64,000 nt of DNA from Ferrimonas aestuarii (GTDB lineage Bacteria > Pseudomonadota > Gammaproteobacteria > Enterobacterales > Shewanellaceae): assembly GCF_005116665.1 (NCBI RefSeq), contig NZ_SWCJ01000007.1, forward strand, positions 95,331 to 159,330, in the 5' to 3' direction. The notes beneath the pieces are model-generated. The model did not search any database, had not been told where the DNA came from, and was given only the letters and a program-made list of their open reading frames with translations. The translations under genes and the position numbers were made by a program. Numbering within the stretch: position 1 is the first letter of the stretch; each line of letters starts with the position of its first letter. This document shows, in pieces, positions 18,175 through 28,800 of this stretch.

Positions 18175-18619
18175 TGTGATTAACGCATTGTGGGCAGTTT
18201 TAAACGGATTATTGCCAAATCGCGTCTGGCAAACGCGCCTTATACGCAATAAGGAACACCAAACTGACTTAATGCAGCGTAAACATTATTGAAATTTGGT
18301 CTAAAATTACCAACGCCTTACGGCTTGGACCCAATCCCTTGAAACAAAAATCACTAGTGACATTAATTATTTGTGATCTAGGTACCAGAAATCGGGTTTT
18401 GTTAACATTTGCGGCTAACATTTAAGCCCTTTTACTGTATTTTTGTATCCAAGATTGAAGCTGACCCCCTGATGGGTCGCGATTTTTGTCCAAAGAACCT
18501 AACGATGTACACAGGTTCTCACACGCCGAAAAGGAATTTGCATAGGCATTGTGCCTGCGCATGAGGAGGTCCTCAGCCAGGCGGTTGGTAGATAACGGCA
18601 AGCTTCTAGGTAGCTGAAC
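18175..18619 (+). promoter_or_regulatory. Long upstream region of arcA with an ArcA-box-like repeat
   Basis: No gene was found in these 445 bases. A direct repeat GTTAACATTT (18401-18410) and GCTAACATTT (18414-18423) resembles ArcA recognition half-sites, which could mean autoregulation. A long untranslated leader would match E. coli arcA, whose leader is also long. Near the start codon, TGAGGA and TCCTCA form a tight inverted repeat at about 18562-18575. The ribosome binding site before the arcA ATG is weak (TAGCTGAAC). Confidence 0.35.
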
Positions 18620-19339
18620 ATGCAAAATCCACACATTCTGATCGTCGAGGACGAAGCCGTCACTCGAAATACACTGAAAAGCATTTTTGAAGCCGAAGGC
18701 TACGTGGTTTCTGAAGCCATTGACGGCGATGAGATGCACGACATTCTGAAAGCACACAAGGTTAGCTTGGTGATCATGGACATCAATCTGCCTGGTAAAA
18801 ACGGTCTGCTTCTGGCCCGTGAACTGCGTGAGAACAACAACATTGCACTGATGTTCTTGACCGGCCGCGATAACGAAGTTGATAAGATTCTGGGTCTAGA
18901 GATTGGCGCCGATGATTACATCACCAAGCCATTCAACCCTCGTGAGTTAACCATCCGCGCACGCAACCTGCTGAACCGCATCGTTAACTCCGGCAAGCAG
19001 CCTGAAGATAAGCCTCAGGTTGAGCATTACCAGTTCAACGGCTGGACACTGGAAATCAACAGCCGCTCACTGGTTAGCCCAAGTGACGAGCCGTTCAAGC
19101 TGCCTCGCAGTGAGTTCCGTGCCATGCTGCACTTCGTAGAAAACCCTGGAAAGATCCTGTCACGTGCGGATCTGCTGATGAAGATGACTGGCCGTGAGCT
19201 AAAACCTCATGACCGTACCGTGGATGTCACCATCCGCCGTATCCGTAAGCACTTCGAAAGCCACCCAGAGACTCCGGAAATCATCGCCACCATCCATGGT
19301 GAAGGTTACCGTTTCTGCGGCCAGCTTGAAGAAGCTTAA
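18620..19339 (+). CDS. arcA: ArcA, anoxic redox response regulator
   Basis: A 239-residue OmpR-family regulator with the receiver phosphorylation site at Asp54 (VIMDINLPG) and a C-terminal winged helix ending in [11 protein letters not shown]. It is very similar to E. coli ArcA and controls the aerobic-anaerobic switch. No arcB is present nearby; instead a stand-alone Hpt protein follows in convergent orientation, which may feed it phosphate as in Shewanella. A strong terminator closes the gene. Confidence 0.97.
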   Translation: MQNPHILIVEDEAVTRNTLKSIFEAEGYVVSEAIDGDEMHDILKAHKVSLVIMDINLPGKNGLLLARELRENNNIALMFLTGRDNEVDKILGLEIGADDYITKPFNPRELTIRARNLLNRIVNSGKQPEDKPQVEHYQFNGWTLEINSRSLVSPSDEPFKLPRSEFRAMLHFVENPGKILSRADLLMKMTGRELKPHDRTVDVTIRRIRKHFESHPETPEIIATIHGEGYRFCGQLEEA

Positions 19340-19356
19340 GTCGATAGGAAAAATGC

Positions 19357-19384
19357 AAAAAAGCCGCTTAATGCGGCTTTTTTT
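19357..19384 (+). terminator. Terminator of arcA
   Basis: AAAAAAGCCGC pairs with GCGGCTTTTTT around a 5-base loop, followed by more T residues, 18 bases after the arcA stop. Confidence 0.9.
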
Positions 19385-19510
19385 GTGTCTGGAGACAGTG
19401 GCTCAAATTAAGATACCGACATCCCGCTCACTCGAAAACGATATGGGCTCTGTTATCTCAGCCATACCTCATATTTCAACGTGGTCATCTAAAGCTCGGT
19501 ATCTTTGCCC

Positions 19511-19867
19511 CTACCGACTCAAGTATTGCTTCAACCCGGCAATGTCTTCATCTAAATGGGACTCAATCGCCTTGTACCACTCAAGGTGCGCACCTTCCCA
19601 TTCGGGCTGGTCCCCATGCTGTAACAGCTGAGAAAATTCTTGAATTCGCTTTAGACCCACTGAGCCTGCCGCCCCTTTCAATTTATGCGCTTCACTGCAC
19701 AGCAGTGGTTTATCCCCAGATTTAATCGCTGCAGCCATGGTCTGCAGGTATTCCGGAGCCATCTGCTCAAACATCACTACGCTCTTTAGCAATGTTGAGG
19801 CGCCAATGGCACTGCAGTACGCTTCCAACGTTGCTATATCCAACGTAGCTTCATTCGACTCAGCCAT
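19511..19867 (-). CDS. hptA: Stand-alone histidine phosphotransfer (Hpt) protein
   Basis: A 118-residue Hpt domain from MAESNEATLD, chosen because GGGAG lies seven bases before it; earlier in-frame starts lack a binding site. The phospho-accepting histidine is His61 in SEAHKLKGAAGSVG. Such a protein relays phosphate between a hybrid kinase and a regulator. It ends 171 bases from the convergent arcA stop. In Shewanella a free Hpt (HptA) completes the Arc relay because the sensor kinase lacks that domain, so the same role is inferred and the symbol is provisional. The -10-like sequences upstream point away from arcA. Confidence 0.82.
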   Translation of the reverse strand: MAESNEATLDIATLEAYCSAIGASTLLKSVVMFEQMAPEYLQTMAAAIKSGDKPLLCSEAHKLKGAAGSVGLKRIQEFSQLLQHGDQPEWEGAHLEWYKAIESHLDEDIAGLKQYLSR

Positions 19868-20014
19868 GTCCCGACTCCCAAAAAGTTGATGCTTATCCAT
19901 CCAGCCTATCATAGCTAAGCTGCTTAATCAGTCAAAAATAAAGCTTTATAGTTCGAGTTATGGCCATCAAATGGTATGATAAAATGTCTTTTTTAATTAT
20001 ACGTTGAAAGTTCG

Positions 20015-23000
20015 ATGCGAAGATTAACCGTTGCCTTATCAGTAATGTTAAGTTGCTGTTTGAATACAGTGGCAGCTTCTGAGATTCAACTACCTAAGCA
20101 GCAGTTAAAACCTTTCGAACTGACCGCGCAAGGCGTTCAACTGGATGACCAACTTCCGGTCTATCAATATGAAAAAAAGCTACTTTTCCCTCTTCAAGGT
20201 CTTTCAAGCAAGCTAGGAATCGACATTCAAGTCGATCCTCATTCACTCATCGCATCAGGATGGATAAAAGGTGAAAACGCTAACTTGATGCTGGATCTGA
20301 ACAAAGACCAAGCCAGAAGAGGTTTTACCCAAATTCCAATCTTACCGGAATTGGTTTGGGGCAGGGATAATGTCGACATCTATCTGGAAGCCGGTTTTAT
20401 CCAGCAGTTGTTACCGATTCAGATCACCGCCAACAATTTAAAGCAACGCATTAGCGTCAGCTCAACGGTTCCACTGCCCGCGGTTCAGCAGGCGATCACC
20501 CTAAACCAAGTGACCAATGAACCGGGAGAGTCCGAAGAGATCAGTGTCACGCCTTTTGATCCTGAGCACCCTCACGACTATCAAGCGATGACCCCGCCGC
20601 TATTTTACCTTCAAGGTGATGCGGCAATCGCTGGCGATGACTTCCTGACCCAAGACTACAATCTCAATCTTCTCAGTACCGGCGATCTGGGCTTTCATAG
20701 CTACGAATTTGGCTACCAGAGAACTCAGGGAGAGGACACTCAATATCGACTGCAGATCTCCAAAGACCTAGGAGACCTCGATGGCCGTCTGCCGGTTTCT
20801 GTTGGTGGTTATCAGCTGGGTGACGTTGAGTACTATGGTGACGACCTCAACCACGGCTACCTGTCTGGTCAAGGGGTAGTATTTGGCAATGCCGCCGATA
20901 TAAACAACAACCGTTTTGGCCGCACCACCATTGAAGGCAATGCCCCAGAAGGATGGAGCATCCACCTGTATCGCAACCACGCATTGGTTCGCATCGACAT
21001 TGCCGATGGCGATAACCGTTACGTCTTTAGCGGTATTCCTGTACTGGAAGGCTCCAACCTGTTTGAGATCCGCATGTTCGGCCCCAACGGTGAATACATG
21101 GTTCGCCGAAAGACCGTCCAAAGTGGTGGCCAGCGCCTCGGACAAGGGCAATGGAGCTACTCCGGCTTCTACATTGATCAAACCACGGATCTGTTTAATA
21201 AAAAGTCTCAACAAGAGATCGACCAGCTCAATATCCACCGCAGTTTCAATGGTCACCTTGAATATGGTCTGACGGACCAAATCACCGTTGGTGCGACCTA
21301 CAGCCAGCAGAGCATTGATGAGTGGGGGCGCACCACCAACCGCAACTACTTTGGCGGTAACGTGGTGGCAAACTTCCTTAAAAGCACTTGGAACATGGAA
21401 GCTTCAACCCAGCAGGATGGCGGCACTGCCTACACCTTCGGCTGGCAAAAACGACTGGGTACAGATCACAGCGCCCGCGTCATGTACTACAACTTCAAAG
21501 ATTTCGATTCCGATCTCTCTAAGGACCTTGCCCGTATTGGTGCCGATTCCAACCTGCGCGCCGAACTGGAAGGCAGTTTCAATGCTCAGCACCCGTTTCA
21601 ATATAAAATTGGTGCCAGCTATCGTCAGGGCGATGACAGCTCTTATCTGATCGATTCTCGTGTATCGACTCAGCTAGGCAATATGGCAATCACCCACTTT
21701 TTGGCCTACGACAGCCACTTGACCGATTTTGACCGCTCAACCAGTGGCCTGTTATTGATCGATACTCCGATGCTGGACTGGAATCTAACCAGCGCTTTGA
21801 GTTACGAAAGTGGCAGTGGCATCACCGGCTTTAACACTGTGTTTCGCTGGCGCCCTTGGCGGGGCATTAACAACCAGAGTGTGGTGTACTTCGATGACCC
21901 AATCGACGATAAGAGCCGCTACGGTTATGAGCACCGCATTTCAATGACCTGGGACTGGTTCACGGCCGGCCTCAGCGGGCAGATCGATTCTCGAGGCGAC
22001 TGGCAAGTCAGCGCCACCTCGGTCATCGCCCTAAACTATGAAGACTCTCGAGTACGCGGTGAGGACTACCGCCCTCAGGTTGCCGACATCAAAGTCAATG
22101 TGTTCATCGACAACAACAACAATGGCCGCTTTGACTCTAGCGATCAGCCACTCCAAGGGCTACACCTGCTTTCGTCACCCAGCTTACCTCACTCGGCCAG
22201 CAATGACATAGGCGAGATTCGACTCAGCCAGGTGAAATCCAACCAGCTCTATACCATCGCTCCCATTACGGAAAACCTTCCCGATAACCTCGTTCTCAGG
22301 GATGGGCCTATCGAAGTGATGCCGATGACCGGCAAGATGGTGACCGTGGATCTGCCACTGGTTGCACTTACCGACATAAAAGGCCAGGTGCTCAAAGATC
22401 ACGATGACATGCCTTTGGCTGGAATTGAAATCAGCCTTAAAGACCTGCATCAACAACCACTGGCTAACTTAACGACCGGCAGTCGTGGCGAGTACGAATT
22501 TAGCAACATCAAACCAGGCTACTACCTATTGCAGATGCGCCCAGATCAACTGGACGACTATGGACAACTGCAGGAAGAGCCCCTGTTTCCCATCGCGCTG
22601 TCTGGACGCAAATTGGACCACCAGCAACGGGATCTTCGCATCAAGTACGTTGAGCAAGCTTCCCAAATCAATGTGGCTCAAGGCAACGTAGAAGAAACCC
22701 TGCCAACCCCAAAACAAGCTGATAAAGTACCGGAACTGGGCCAAGGCATCATGCGGATGGACAGTGAAGACTACACCATTCAGATCGCCGCTCAGAGAAA
22801 GGCATTTAATCTAAATAAGTTACGGGAAAATTACCCGCATCAATCTTTAGAACAGGTTACCGTCATTCGTGACGACCAACCCATGTACCTTCTGATTGCG
22901 GGTCAATACCCCAACGAACGCTCGGCACAATATGGCCTGCGCGACATTCCGAAAGAATTTGCCAATAACCTGCCTCTGGTAAAACCGGTTACGGGTCTGC

Positions 23001-23320
23001 AATACCAACACAACGTCTACCTCAAGTGGGCCAAGCGTAATAGTGCAGAGCCTCAGCAAATTGACGCCACTGATTGGCTAGGCCAACAACCGGCCGCCAA
23101 CTTTACCTGGCAGCTCATGGCCGCTAAGCAACGGGCCAGCGCACTGACCTTAGCCAAAGAGCTCAACCTAGGGGACAACGTCCACATTCGCCACCAAAAT
23201 GGCTGGTATCAACTGTTTTGGGGCAGCTTTGGGACTCGCGCCGAAGCCCAAGCGGCCTTGGCGGCGTTGAATAATGTCCCACAAAATCCATGGTTGCGCT
23301 CCATCGCCTCTCTAAGGTAA
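20015..23320 (+). CDS. Usher-like outer-membrane beta-barrel protein with two C-terminal SPOR domains
   Basis: A 1101-residue exported protein. In order: signal peptide (1-21); an N-terminal periplasmic domain (about 25-165); a beta-barrel-like region with an inserted plug-type domain (about 295-370: EGNAPEGWSIHLYRNHALV, FSGIPVLEGSNLFEIRMFGP); barrel strands to about 690; a Ca-binding-like SdrD/B segment (VFIDNNNNGRFDSSDQP, about 694); a carboxypeptidase-regulatory-like sandwich (about 787-845); and two SPOR-like domains (about 918-995 and 1028-1101). The central part resembles fimbrial ushers, yet no chaperone or pilin gene is adjacent. SPOR domains bind stripped peptidoglycan at division sites. 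Function unknown. Confidence 0.8.
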   Translation: MRRLTVALSVMLSCCLNTVAASEIQLPKQQLKPFELTAQGVQLDDQLPVYQYEKKLLFPLQGLSSKLGIDIQVDPHSLIASGWIKGENANLMLDLNKDQARRGFTQIPILPELVWGRDNVDIYLEAGFIQQLLPIQITANNLKQRISVSSTVPLPAVQQAITLNQVTNEPGESEEISVTPFDPEHPHDYQAMTPPLFYLQGDAAIAGDDFLTQDYNLNLLSTGDLGFHSYEFGYQRTQGEDTQYRLQISKDLGDLDGRLPVSVGGYQLGDVEYYGDDLNHGYLSGQGVVFGNAADINNNRFGRTTIEGNAPEGWSIHLYRNHALVRIDIADGDNRYVFSGIPVLEGSNLFEIRMFGPNGEYMVRRKTVQSGGQRLGQGQWSYSGFYIDQTTDLFNKKSQQEIDQLNIHRSFNGHLEYGLTDQITVGATYSQQSIDEWGRTTNRNYFGGNVVANFLKSTWNMEASTQQDGGTAYTFGWQKRLGTDHSARVMYYNFKDFDSDLSKDLARIGADSNLRAELEGSFNAQHPFQYKIGASYRQGDDSSYLIDSRVSTQLGNMAITHFLAYDSHLTDFDRSTSGLLLIDTPMLDWNLTSALSYESGSGITGFNTVFRWRPWRGINNQSVVYFDDPIDDKSRYGYEHRISMTWDWFTAGLSGQIDSRGDWQVSATSVIALNYEDSRVRGEDYRPQVADIKVNVFIDNNNNGRFDSSDQPLQGLHLLSSPSLPHSASNDIGEIRLSQVKSNQLYTIAPITENLPDNLVLRDGPIEVMPMTGKMVTVDLPLVALTDIKGQVLKDHDDMPLAGIEISLKDLHQQPLANLTTGSRGEYEFSNIKPGYYLLQMRPDQLDDYGQLQEEPLFPIALSGRKLDHQQRDLRIKYVEQASQINVAQGNVEETLPTPKQADKVPELGQGIMRMDSEDYTIQIAAQRKAFNLNKLRENYPHQSLEQVTVIRDDQPMYLLIAGQYPNERSAQYGLRDIPKEFANNLPLVKPVTGLQYQHNVYLKWAKRNSAEPQQIDATDWLGQQPAANFTWQLMAAKQRASALTLAKELNLGDNVHIRHQNGWYQLFWGSFGTRAEAQAALAALNNVPQNPWLRSIASLR

Positions 23321-23337
23321 GTTTTGCTGCCTTACAC

Positions 23338-23351
23338 TGAGCCTAGGCTCA
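23338..23351. other. Palindrome after the usher-like gene
   Basis: TGAGCCTAGGCTCA is a perfect 14-bp palindrome 18 bases after the stop codon. There is no T-tract, so it is not a typical terminator; it could slow exonucleases or bind a regulator of folE2 downstream. Confidence 0.35.
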
Positions 23352-23501
23352 ACCCTACTCTAAGCACGGGGCGAGAGCCCTCTGCGGGTCGATTAAGCTA
23401 ATCGTATAAACGCCAAAGTTTTTGACGGCGTCCCCTCGTGCCTCATGTTACAATCCGTGCCCATTAAGAAGTACGGCAATAGAAAAACGGAGTCTACGTC
23501 C

Positions 23502-24428
23502 ATGGCGACAATCATGCCCGATGTGGCAAGCAGTGCCAAAGCCCAAATCGGCGGTACCCTGGATTGGGTGGGAATGAGCAATATTGAGTTGCCGTTGACC
23601 ATCCGTGCTGATGATGGCCAACCCCGAGCTGTGAGCGCTAAAGTTGAAGCCTTCGTCAACTTACCTAATCCTCAGGCGAAAGGCATCCACATGTCGCGCC
23701 TGTACTTGGCACTGGATCAGATGTCCCTTGCCGGTGAGTTGAACCTCAACAGCCTAAAGTCTCTGCTGGACGACTTTATCTCCAGTCATGAGGCACTGTC
23801 TGACCGTGCTCGGGTGAAGATCAGCTTCGATTATCATCTGCGTCGCTCTTCGCTGCTGTCTGACAATAGCGGCTGGCGCTCCTATCCAGTGACTTTGGTT
23901 GGCAGCCTCAACCAAGGTAAGTTGAGCATGGAGATGAACGTGGACGTCTCCTACTCTTCAACCTGCCCATGCTCTGCAGCCCTGGCTCGCCAGTTGATTC
24001 AAGACGCTTTCAACACTCAGTTTGGCCAAGAGCAAAGCCTAACCCCAGAGCAGGTACAGCAGTGGCTAGGCACCACTCAAGGTGTTGTCGCAACGCCACA
24101 CAGCCAACGCTCCATCGCCGAAGTGTGGGTAAAACTTGATCCCGAGATGGAAGAGTTGCCGATTGTCAGCTTGGTAGATCGCATCGAATCAGCGCTGCAA
24201 ACGCCGGTTCAAGCTGCGGTAAAACGGGAAGATGAGCAGGAATTTGCTCGTTTGAACGGCCAGAACCTGATGTTTGTGGAAGATGCCGCTCGTCGCTTGA
24301 AATTAGCCCTAAACGACGATACTCAAATTCTCGACTTCTGGCTGCGAGTAAACCACCTAGAAAGCCTGCACGCTCATGATGCGGTGTCAGTAACCTGCAA
24401 AGGCTTGGCCGACGGCTACCAGCCATAA
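23502..24428 (+). CDS. folE2: GTP cyclohydrolase IB (FolE2)
   Basis: A 308-residue protein from [11 protein letters not shown], which has GGAG ten bases upstream; an ATG at 23445 opens the frame earlier without support. Family marks are KGIHMSRLY, the metal-linked [10 protein letters not shown] and TPHSQRS. It converts GTP to dihydroneopterin triphosphate, the entry to folate and queuosine synthesis, and can use metals other than zinc. In many bacteria it backs up FolE under zinc shortage. I looked for a Zur box upstream and did not find a convincing one. Confidence 0.94.
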   Translation: MATIMPDVASSAKAQIGGTLDWVGMSNIELPLTIRADDGQPRAVSAKVEAFVNLPNPQAKGIHMSRLYLALDQMSLAGELNLNSLKSLLDDFISSHEALSDRARVKISFDYHLRRSSLLSDNSGWRSYPVTLVGSLNQGKLSMEMNVDVSYSSTCPCSAALARQLIQDAFNTQFGQEQSLTPEQVQQWLGTTQGVVATPHSQRSIAEVWVKLDPEMEELPIVSLVDRIESALQTPVQAAVKREDEQEFARLNGQNLMFVEDAARRLKLALNDDTQILDFWLRVNHLESLHAHDAVSVTCKGLADGYQP

Positions 24429-24448
24429 GTAGTAATAACGTTACTCAC

Positions 24449-24479
24449 AAAAAACCGATGCCAGAGCATCGGTTTTTTT
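24449..24479. terminator. Bidirectional terminator between folE2 and yhcC
   Basis: AAAAAACCGATGC pairs with GCATCGGTTTTTT around a 4-base loop, with A and T tracts on both sides for the two converging genes. Confidence 0.88.
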
Positions 24480-24491
24480 ATACGCAAATGG

Positions 24492-25400
24492 CTAATTTGT
24501 TAGTGCAGAGCCCTGACCACCATCTCGCTTTAGGCGCTCAATGATGCCATTAAGCGCTAACCACTTATCTGAACACCACTCCGGCGCAATCAGCTCTGGC
24601 GGCTTGGCATAAGCGCTAACGCGGTGGTAGATCACCGATGTTGGCGTACGGCGAATCATCTCGGCAGCGATATCCATGTAGGCATCCGCTTGCATCAGCG
24701 CTAGGCGACCGGCTGCCAATTGTTTGGCCATGGTGCTGTTTTGAACCACATGCAGCGGATGCAGTTTCAGGCCATCGACTCCAACCTCAAGCACCTTATC
24801 TAGGGTTGTAAAAGCCTCTTCAGCGCCCTCACCGGGAAGCCCCATGATCAGGTGGGTGCACACCTTTAGGCCACGAGCCCGAGCTCGGCGGACGGTATCT
24901 TCATACTCAGCCCAGCCATGACCGCGATTGATGCGCTTTAACGTGGCATCATGGGCAGACTGCAGCCCTAACTCCAGCCACACTTCCATCCCCTGCTGCT
25001 GATATTCCACCAGCAGATCCAATACGTCATCGGGCACGCAATCCGGACGGGTCCCCACACACAGGCCAATGATGTCTGACACCGTTACCGCCTCTTGGTA
25101 GCGGCGCTTTAGCACCTGATACTCATCGTAGGTGGAGGTATAGGCCTGAAAGTACGCCATGTAGCGCTTATTCTCACCGCGACGCTGCTTACCCTGCGCC
25201 AACTGCTCAGCCACGGATTTTTGGCTACCAAACTCTCGGCTAAAAGAGGAGACATTGCAGAAGGTACAGCCACCGCGCCCAAGGGAACCATCTCGATTTG
25301 GGCAGGTAAAACTGGCATCGATGGTTAACTTATGAATCTTCGAACCATACTGGCCCTTCATGTAGTTACCCAACGTATGAACGTACTTATCCAAACCCAT
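24492..25400 (-). CDS. yhcC: YhcC-family radical SAM protein
   Basis: A 302-residue radical SAM protein of the TIGR01212/YhcC type. The cluster-binding cysteines are in the N-terminal TCPNRD and GGCTFCNVSS motifs, and VGTRPDCVPDDVLDLL and HLIMGLPGEG are characteristic. The substrate is not known. The family is commonly next to gltB, as here (divergent, 409 bases apart). Confidence 0.92.
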   Translation of the reverse strand: MGLDKYVHTLGNYMKGQYGSKIHKLTIDASFTCPNRDGSLGRGGCTFCNVSSFSREFGSQKSVAEQLAQGKQRRGENKRYMAYFQAYTSTYDEYQVLKRRYQEAVTVSDIIGLCVGTRPDCVPDDVLDLLVEYQQQGMEVWLELGLQSAHDATLKRINRGHGWAEYEDTVRRARARGLKVCTHLIMGLPGEGAEEAFTTLDKVLEVGVDGLKLHPLHVVQNSTMAKQLAAGRLALMQADAYMDIAAEMIRRTPTSVIYHRVSAYAKPPELIAPEWCSDKWLALNGIIERLKRDGGQGSALTN

Positions 25401-25809
25401 TGCAATTACTCGGTGGCGAAAAAGTGCGCCATTCTACTGAAAGGTGATCACCATCCATAGGAGGTGGATCACATCCCCAGCATTTATACGAAATGGTTAT
25501 TCAGCGATAACGTTATGAAAAAATATGCAGTAACAAAAATTGAGCACAACAGCCTCATCTCAAAGAAACCACAGAGTTTATATGGATTAATTTTCGCTCA
25601 AGCCAGTGAACCATCACGAATTCAACCTCATTTCAAGTTTTACATGGGGCAAAAGAGAGGATATAGATCCTATATGCTTCCATTATCGAATCGACACCAC
25701 ATTCATACGGGCGTTTGACCTTTAGTCCACTCCTGAGTACCTTGAGTAGTTCGCCTGCATAATTATGTGTTGTTGATAAAAAGTTTTGCATTACGCGGAG
25801 GGGAAGGGT
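25401..25809 (+). promoter_or_regulatory. Upstream region of gltB with an imperfect inverted repeat
   Basis: No gene is supported in this 409-base gap. An imperfect inverted repeat spans about 25444-25472 (GTGATCACCATCC against GGAGGTGGATCAC), close to the yhcC start. The best promoter-like pair for gltB is near TTGAGT (25742) and CATAAT (25759), but spacing is short. The gltB ribosome binding site GGAGGGG is strong. Confidence 0.4.
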
Positions 25810-28800
25810 ATGTCGTTACATCAGCCGAATTTTGAGCGAGAAAATTGTGGCTTTGGGCTCATTGCTCACATGGATGGCGAACCCAGCCACCGCATTGTCC
25901 GCACGGCCATTCAGGCTTTGGATCGTCTAAAACACCGCGGTGCAGTTGGCGCCGACGGTAAGACCGGTGACGGCTGCGGCCTACTGATGAAAAAGCCCGA
26001 TGGCTTTTTCCAACACATTGCTGCCGAGCAAGGCTGGCGCCTATCCAGCAAATACGCCGTTGGCATGCTGATGATGAGCAAAGACCCTGTACGTCAGCAG
26101 CACGCCAAATCGATCATTGAACAGGAGCTAGGCAAAGAAACCCTGAGCGTTATCGGTTGGCGAGAAGTGCCAGTTAATGAAGCGGTACTCGGCAGCATCG
26201 CCATTCAAACGGTACCGGCATTTTGGCAAGTGTTTGTAAATGCTCCTGTGGGATGGCGCTCCAAAGATCTCGACCGCCGCCTCTATATGGCCCGTCGCCG
26301 TATCGAGAAGCTGCTGGTCGACGACGGTGATTTCTACGTCTCTAGCCTCTCCGGCCAGGTGGTGGTCTACAAAGGCCTGATGCTACCGGTGGATCTGCCG
26401 AATGTATTTCCGGATCTGGCCGACCTGAGAATGGAAAGCGCCATCTGTCTGTTCCATCAACGCTTCTCTACTAATACCCAGCCTCGTTGGCAGTTGGCAC
26501 AACCGTTCCGCTATCTGGCCCACAACGGCGAGATCAACACCATCGCTGGCAACCGTCAATGGGCCAGAGCCCGTGCCTACAAGTTCGCTTCACCACTGCT
26601 GCCGGATCTGCACGACGCCGCGCCATTTGTAAACGAGCAAGGCTCTGACTCCTCCAGCCTAGACAACATGCTGGAATTGCTGCTTGCTGGTGGCATGGAC
26701 ATCAAACGCGCCATGCGTCTGCTGATTCCACCTGCGTGGCAATCTAACCCAGAGATGGATGACGAACTAAAAGCCTTCTACGACTTTAACTCCATGCACA
26801 TGGAGCCCTGGGATGGCCCGGCGGGCGTCGTTTTGACCAATGGACGCCATGCCGCCTGTGCCGTAGACCGTAACGGCCTGCGTCCAAGCCGCTATGTGAT
26901 CACCAAAGACCGCATTCTAACGCTGGCCTCCGAAGTGGGCATCTGGGACTATCAACCGGATGAAGTGGTCGAAAAAGGCCGCGTAGGCCCTGGAGAGCTG
27001 TTGGTTCTGGACAGCTTCTCCGGCACCCTAATGCGCTCTTTCGAGATCGATCAAGACCTAAAACAGCGTCACCCTTATGAGCAGTGGATGCGGGTCAACT
27101 CCAAACGCTTAACGCCACCGGAAACCTTAAGTGAAGACGCGCTGGGCTCTAGCAGCTTTGATGCCCAGCAACTCAAGCAGTATCAGAAACTGTTTAACTT
27201 AAGCCGTGAAGAGCTCAAACAGATACTGTGGCCTCTGGCCGCTGGCGCCCAGGAAGCCATCGGCTCCATGGGTGACGATACGCCAATTGCGGTGCTGTCC
27301 AAGCAGCAGCGCCATATCTGTGATTATTTCCGTCAACAGTTCGCCCAGGTGACCAACCCGGCCATCGACCCACTGCGTGAAAAGCACGTCATGAGCCTGG
27401 CCACCTGCATCGGTAAAGAGCAAAACCCCTTTAATGAGACCACAGGTCACGCCAACCGGGTGATCTTTGACTCGCCGGTGCTGCTCTATTCCGACTTTAA
27501 ACAGCTCATGGCGCTGGATAACGAGCACTACCGCTCGGAAGTACTGAGCCTGCACTACCCTCAAACCGAAGGGCTTCAGACCGCCATCGAACGCACCTGC
27601 GTTGAAGCGATTCGCGCTGCCCGCGATGGTGCCACCATGGTGGTACTAAGCGACCGTAACTTGGACGCCAACAAGCTGCCAATCCCTGCTGCCATGGCAG
27701 TGGGCGCAGTGCAAAAAGCACTCGTTGATAATAACCTTCGCTGTGATACCAATATTCTGGTAGAAACCGCCAGCGCCCGCGACCCGCATCACTTTGCGGT
27801 ACTGCTGGGCTTTGGCGCCACCGCCATCTATCCCTATTTGGCCTACGAGTCCATTGCCGCCATGCGCGCTTTAGAAGGTGAACAAACCAGCCTTCGCGAA
27901 CTGCTGCTTGGCTACCGCGCAGGCATCAACAAGGGCCTGCAGAAGATTCTCTCCAAGATGGGGATCAGCACCATCGCCAGTTACCGCTGCAGCCGCCTGT
28001 TTGAAGCCATTGGCCTTAGCAGCGAGTTAACCGAGCTGTGCTTTAACGGCGTCACTAACCGCATCGGCGGGGCCAGCTTCGATGATATTGAAGCCGACCA
28101 GCAAGCGCTGCACAAAGCCGCCTTTGCACCGTTCTCACCTCTGAATCACGGCGGGCTGCTGAAATTTGTGCATGGCGGTGAATACCACTGCTTTAACCCC
28201 GATGTGGTTCAGGCACTGCAACAAGCGGTCACCAGTGGCAAGCAAGCCGATTATGACCACTACTGCCAACTGGTTGATGACCGTCCTGTGGCTACCTTGC
28301 GCGATCTGCTGGGCTTAAACCCACCGCAACAGGGGGTGGACAGCGATTGCGTCGAAGCCGCTGACAACCTCTACTGGCGCTTTGATACTGCGGCCATGAG
28401 TATCGGCGCTCTGGCTCCAGAGGCTCATGAAGCGCTGGCCGTGGCCATGAATCGCCTTGGAGGCCACTCCAACTCCGGTGAAGGTGGTGAGGATCCTCGC
28501 CGCTTCAATAGCCCAGGCAACTCCCGCATCAAGCAGGTGGCCTCTGGCCGCTTTGGGGTAACCGCCGCCTACCTGATGAGCGCCGACGTGATTCAAATTA
28601 AGGTGGCCCAAGGGGCTAAGCCCGGTGAAGGTGGACAGCTACCTGGCGATAAGGTCAGCACTGAGATCGCCACCCTGCGCTACTCGCGCCCAGGCGTGAC
28701 GCTAATTTCACCGCCACCTCACCACGACATCTACTCCATTGAGGACTTAGCCCAGCTGATCTTCGACCTTAAGCAGATCAATCCCGAGGCTCGCATCTCA

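Noticed and set aside
23400..23501. Zur box upstream of folE2
   Set aside because: Only a left half-site like ATGTTACAAT is present; the other half does not match.
25464..25718. 84-codon plus-strand ORF in the gltB upstream gap
   Set aside because: No ribosome binding site, no signal, composition unlike neighbours and the region is expected to be a promoter.
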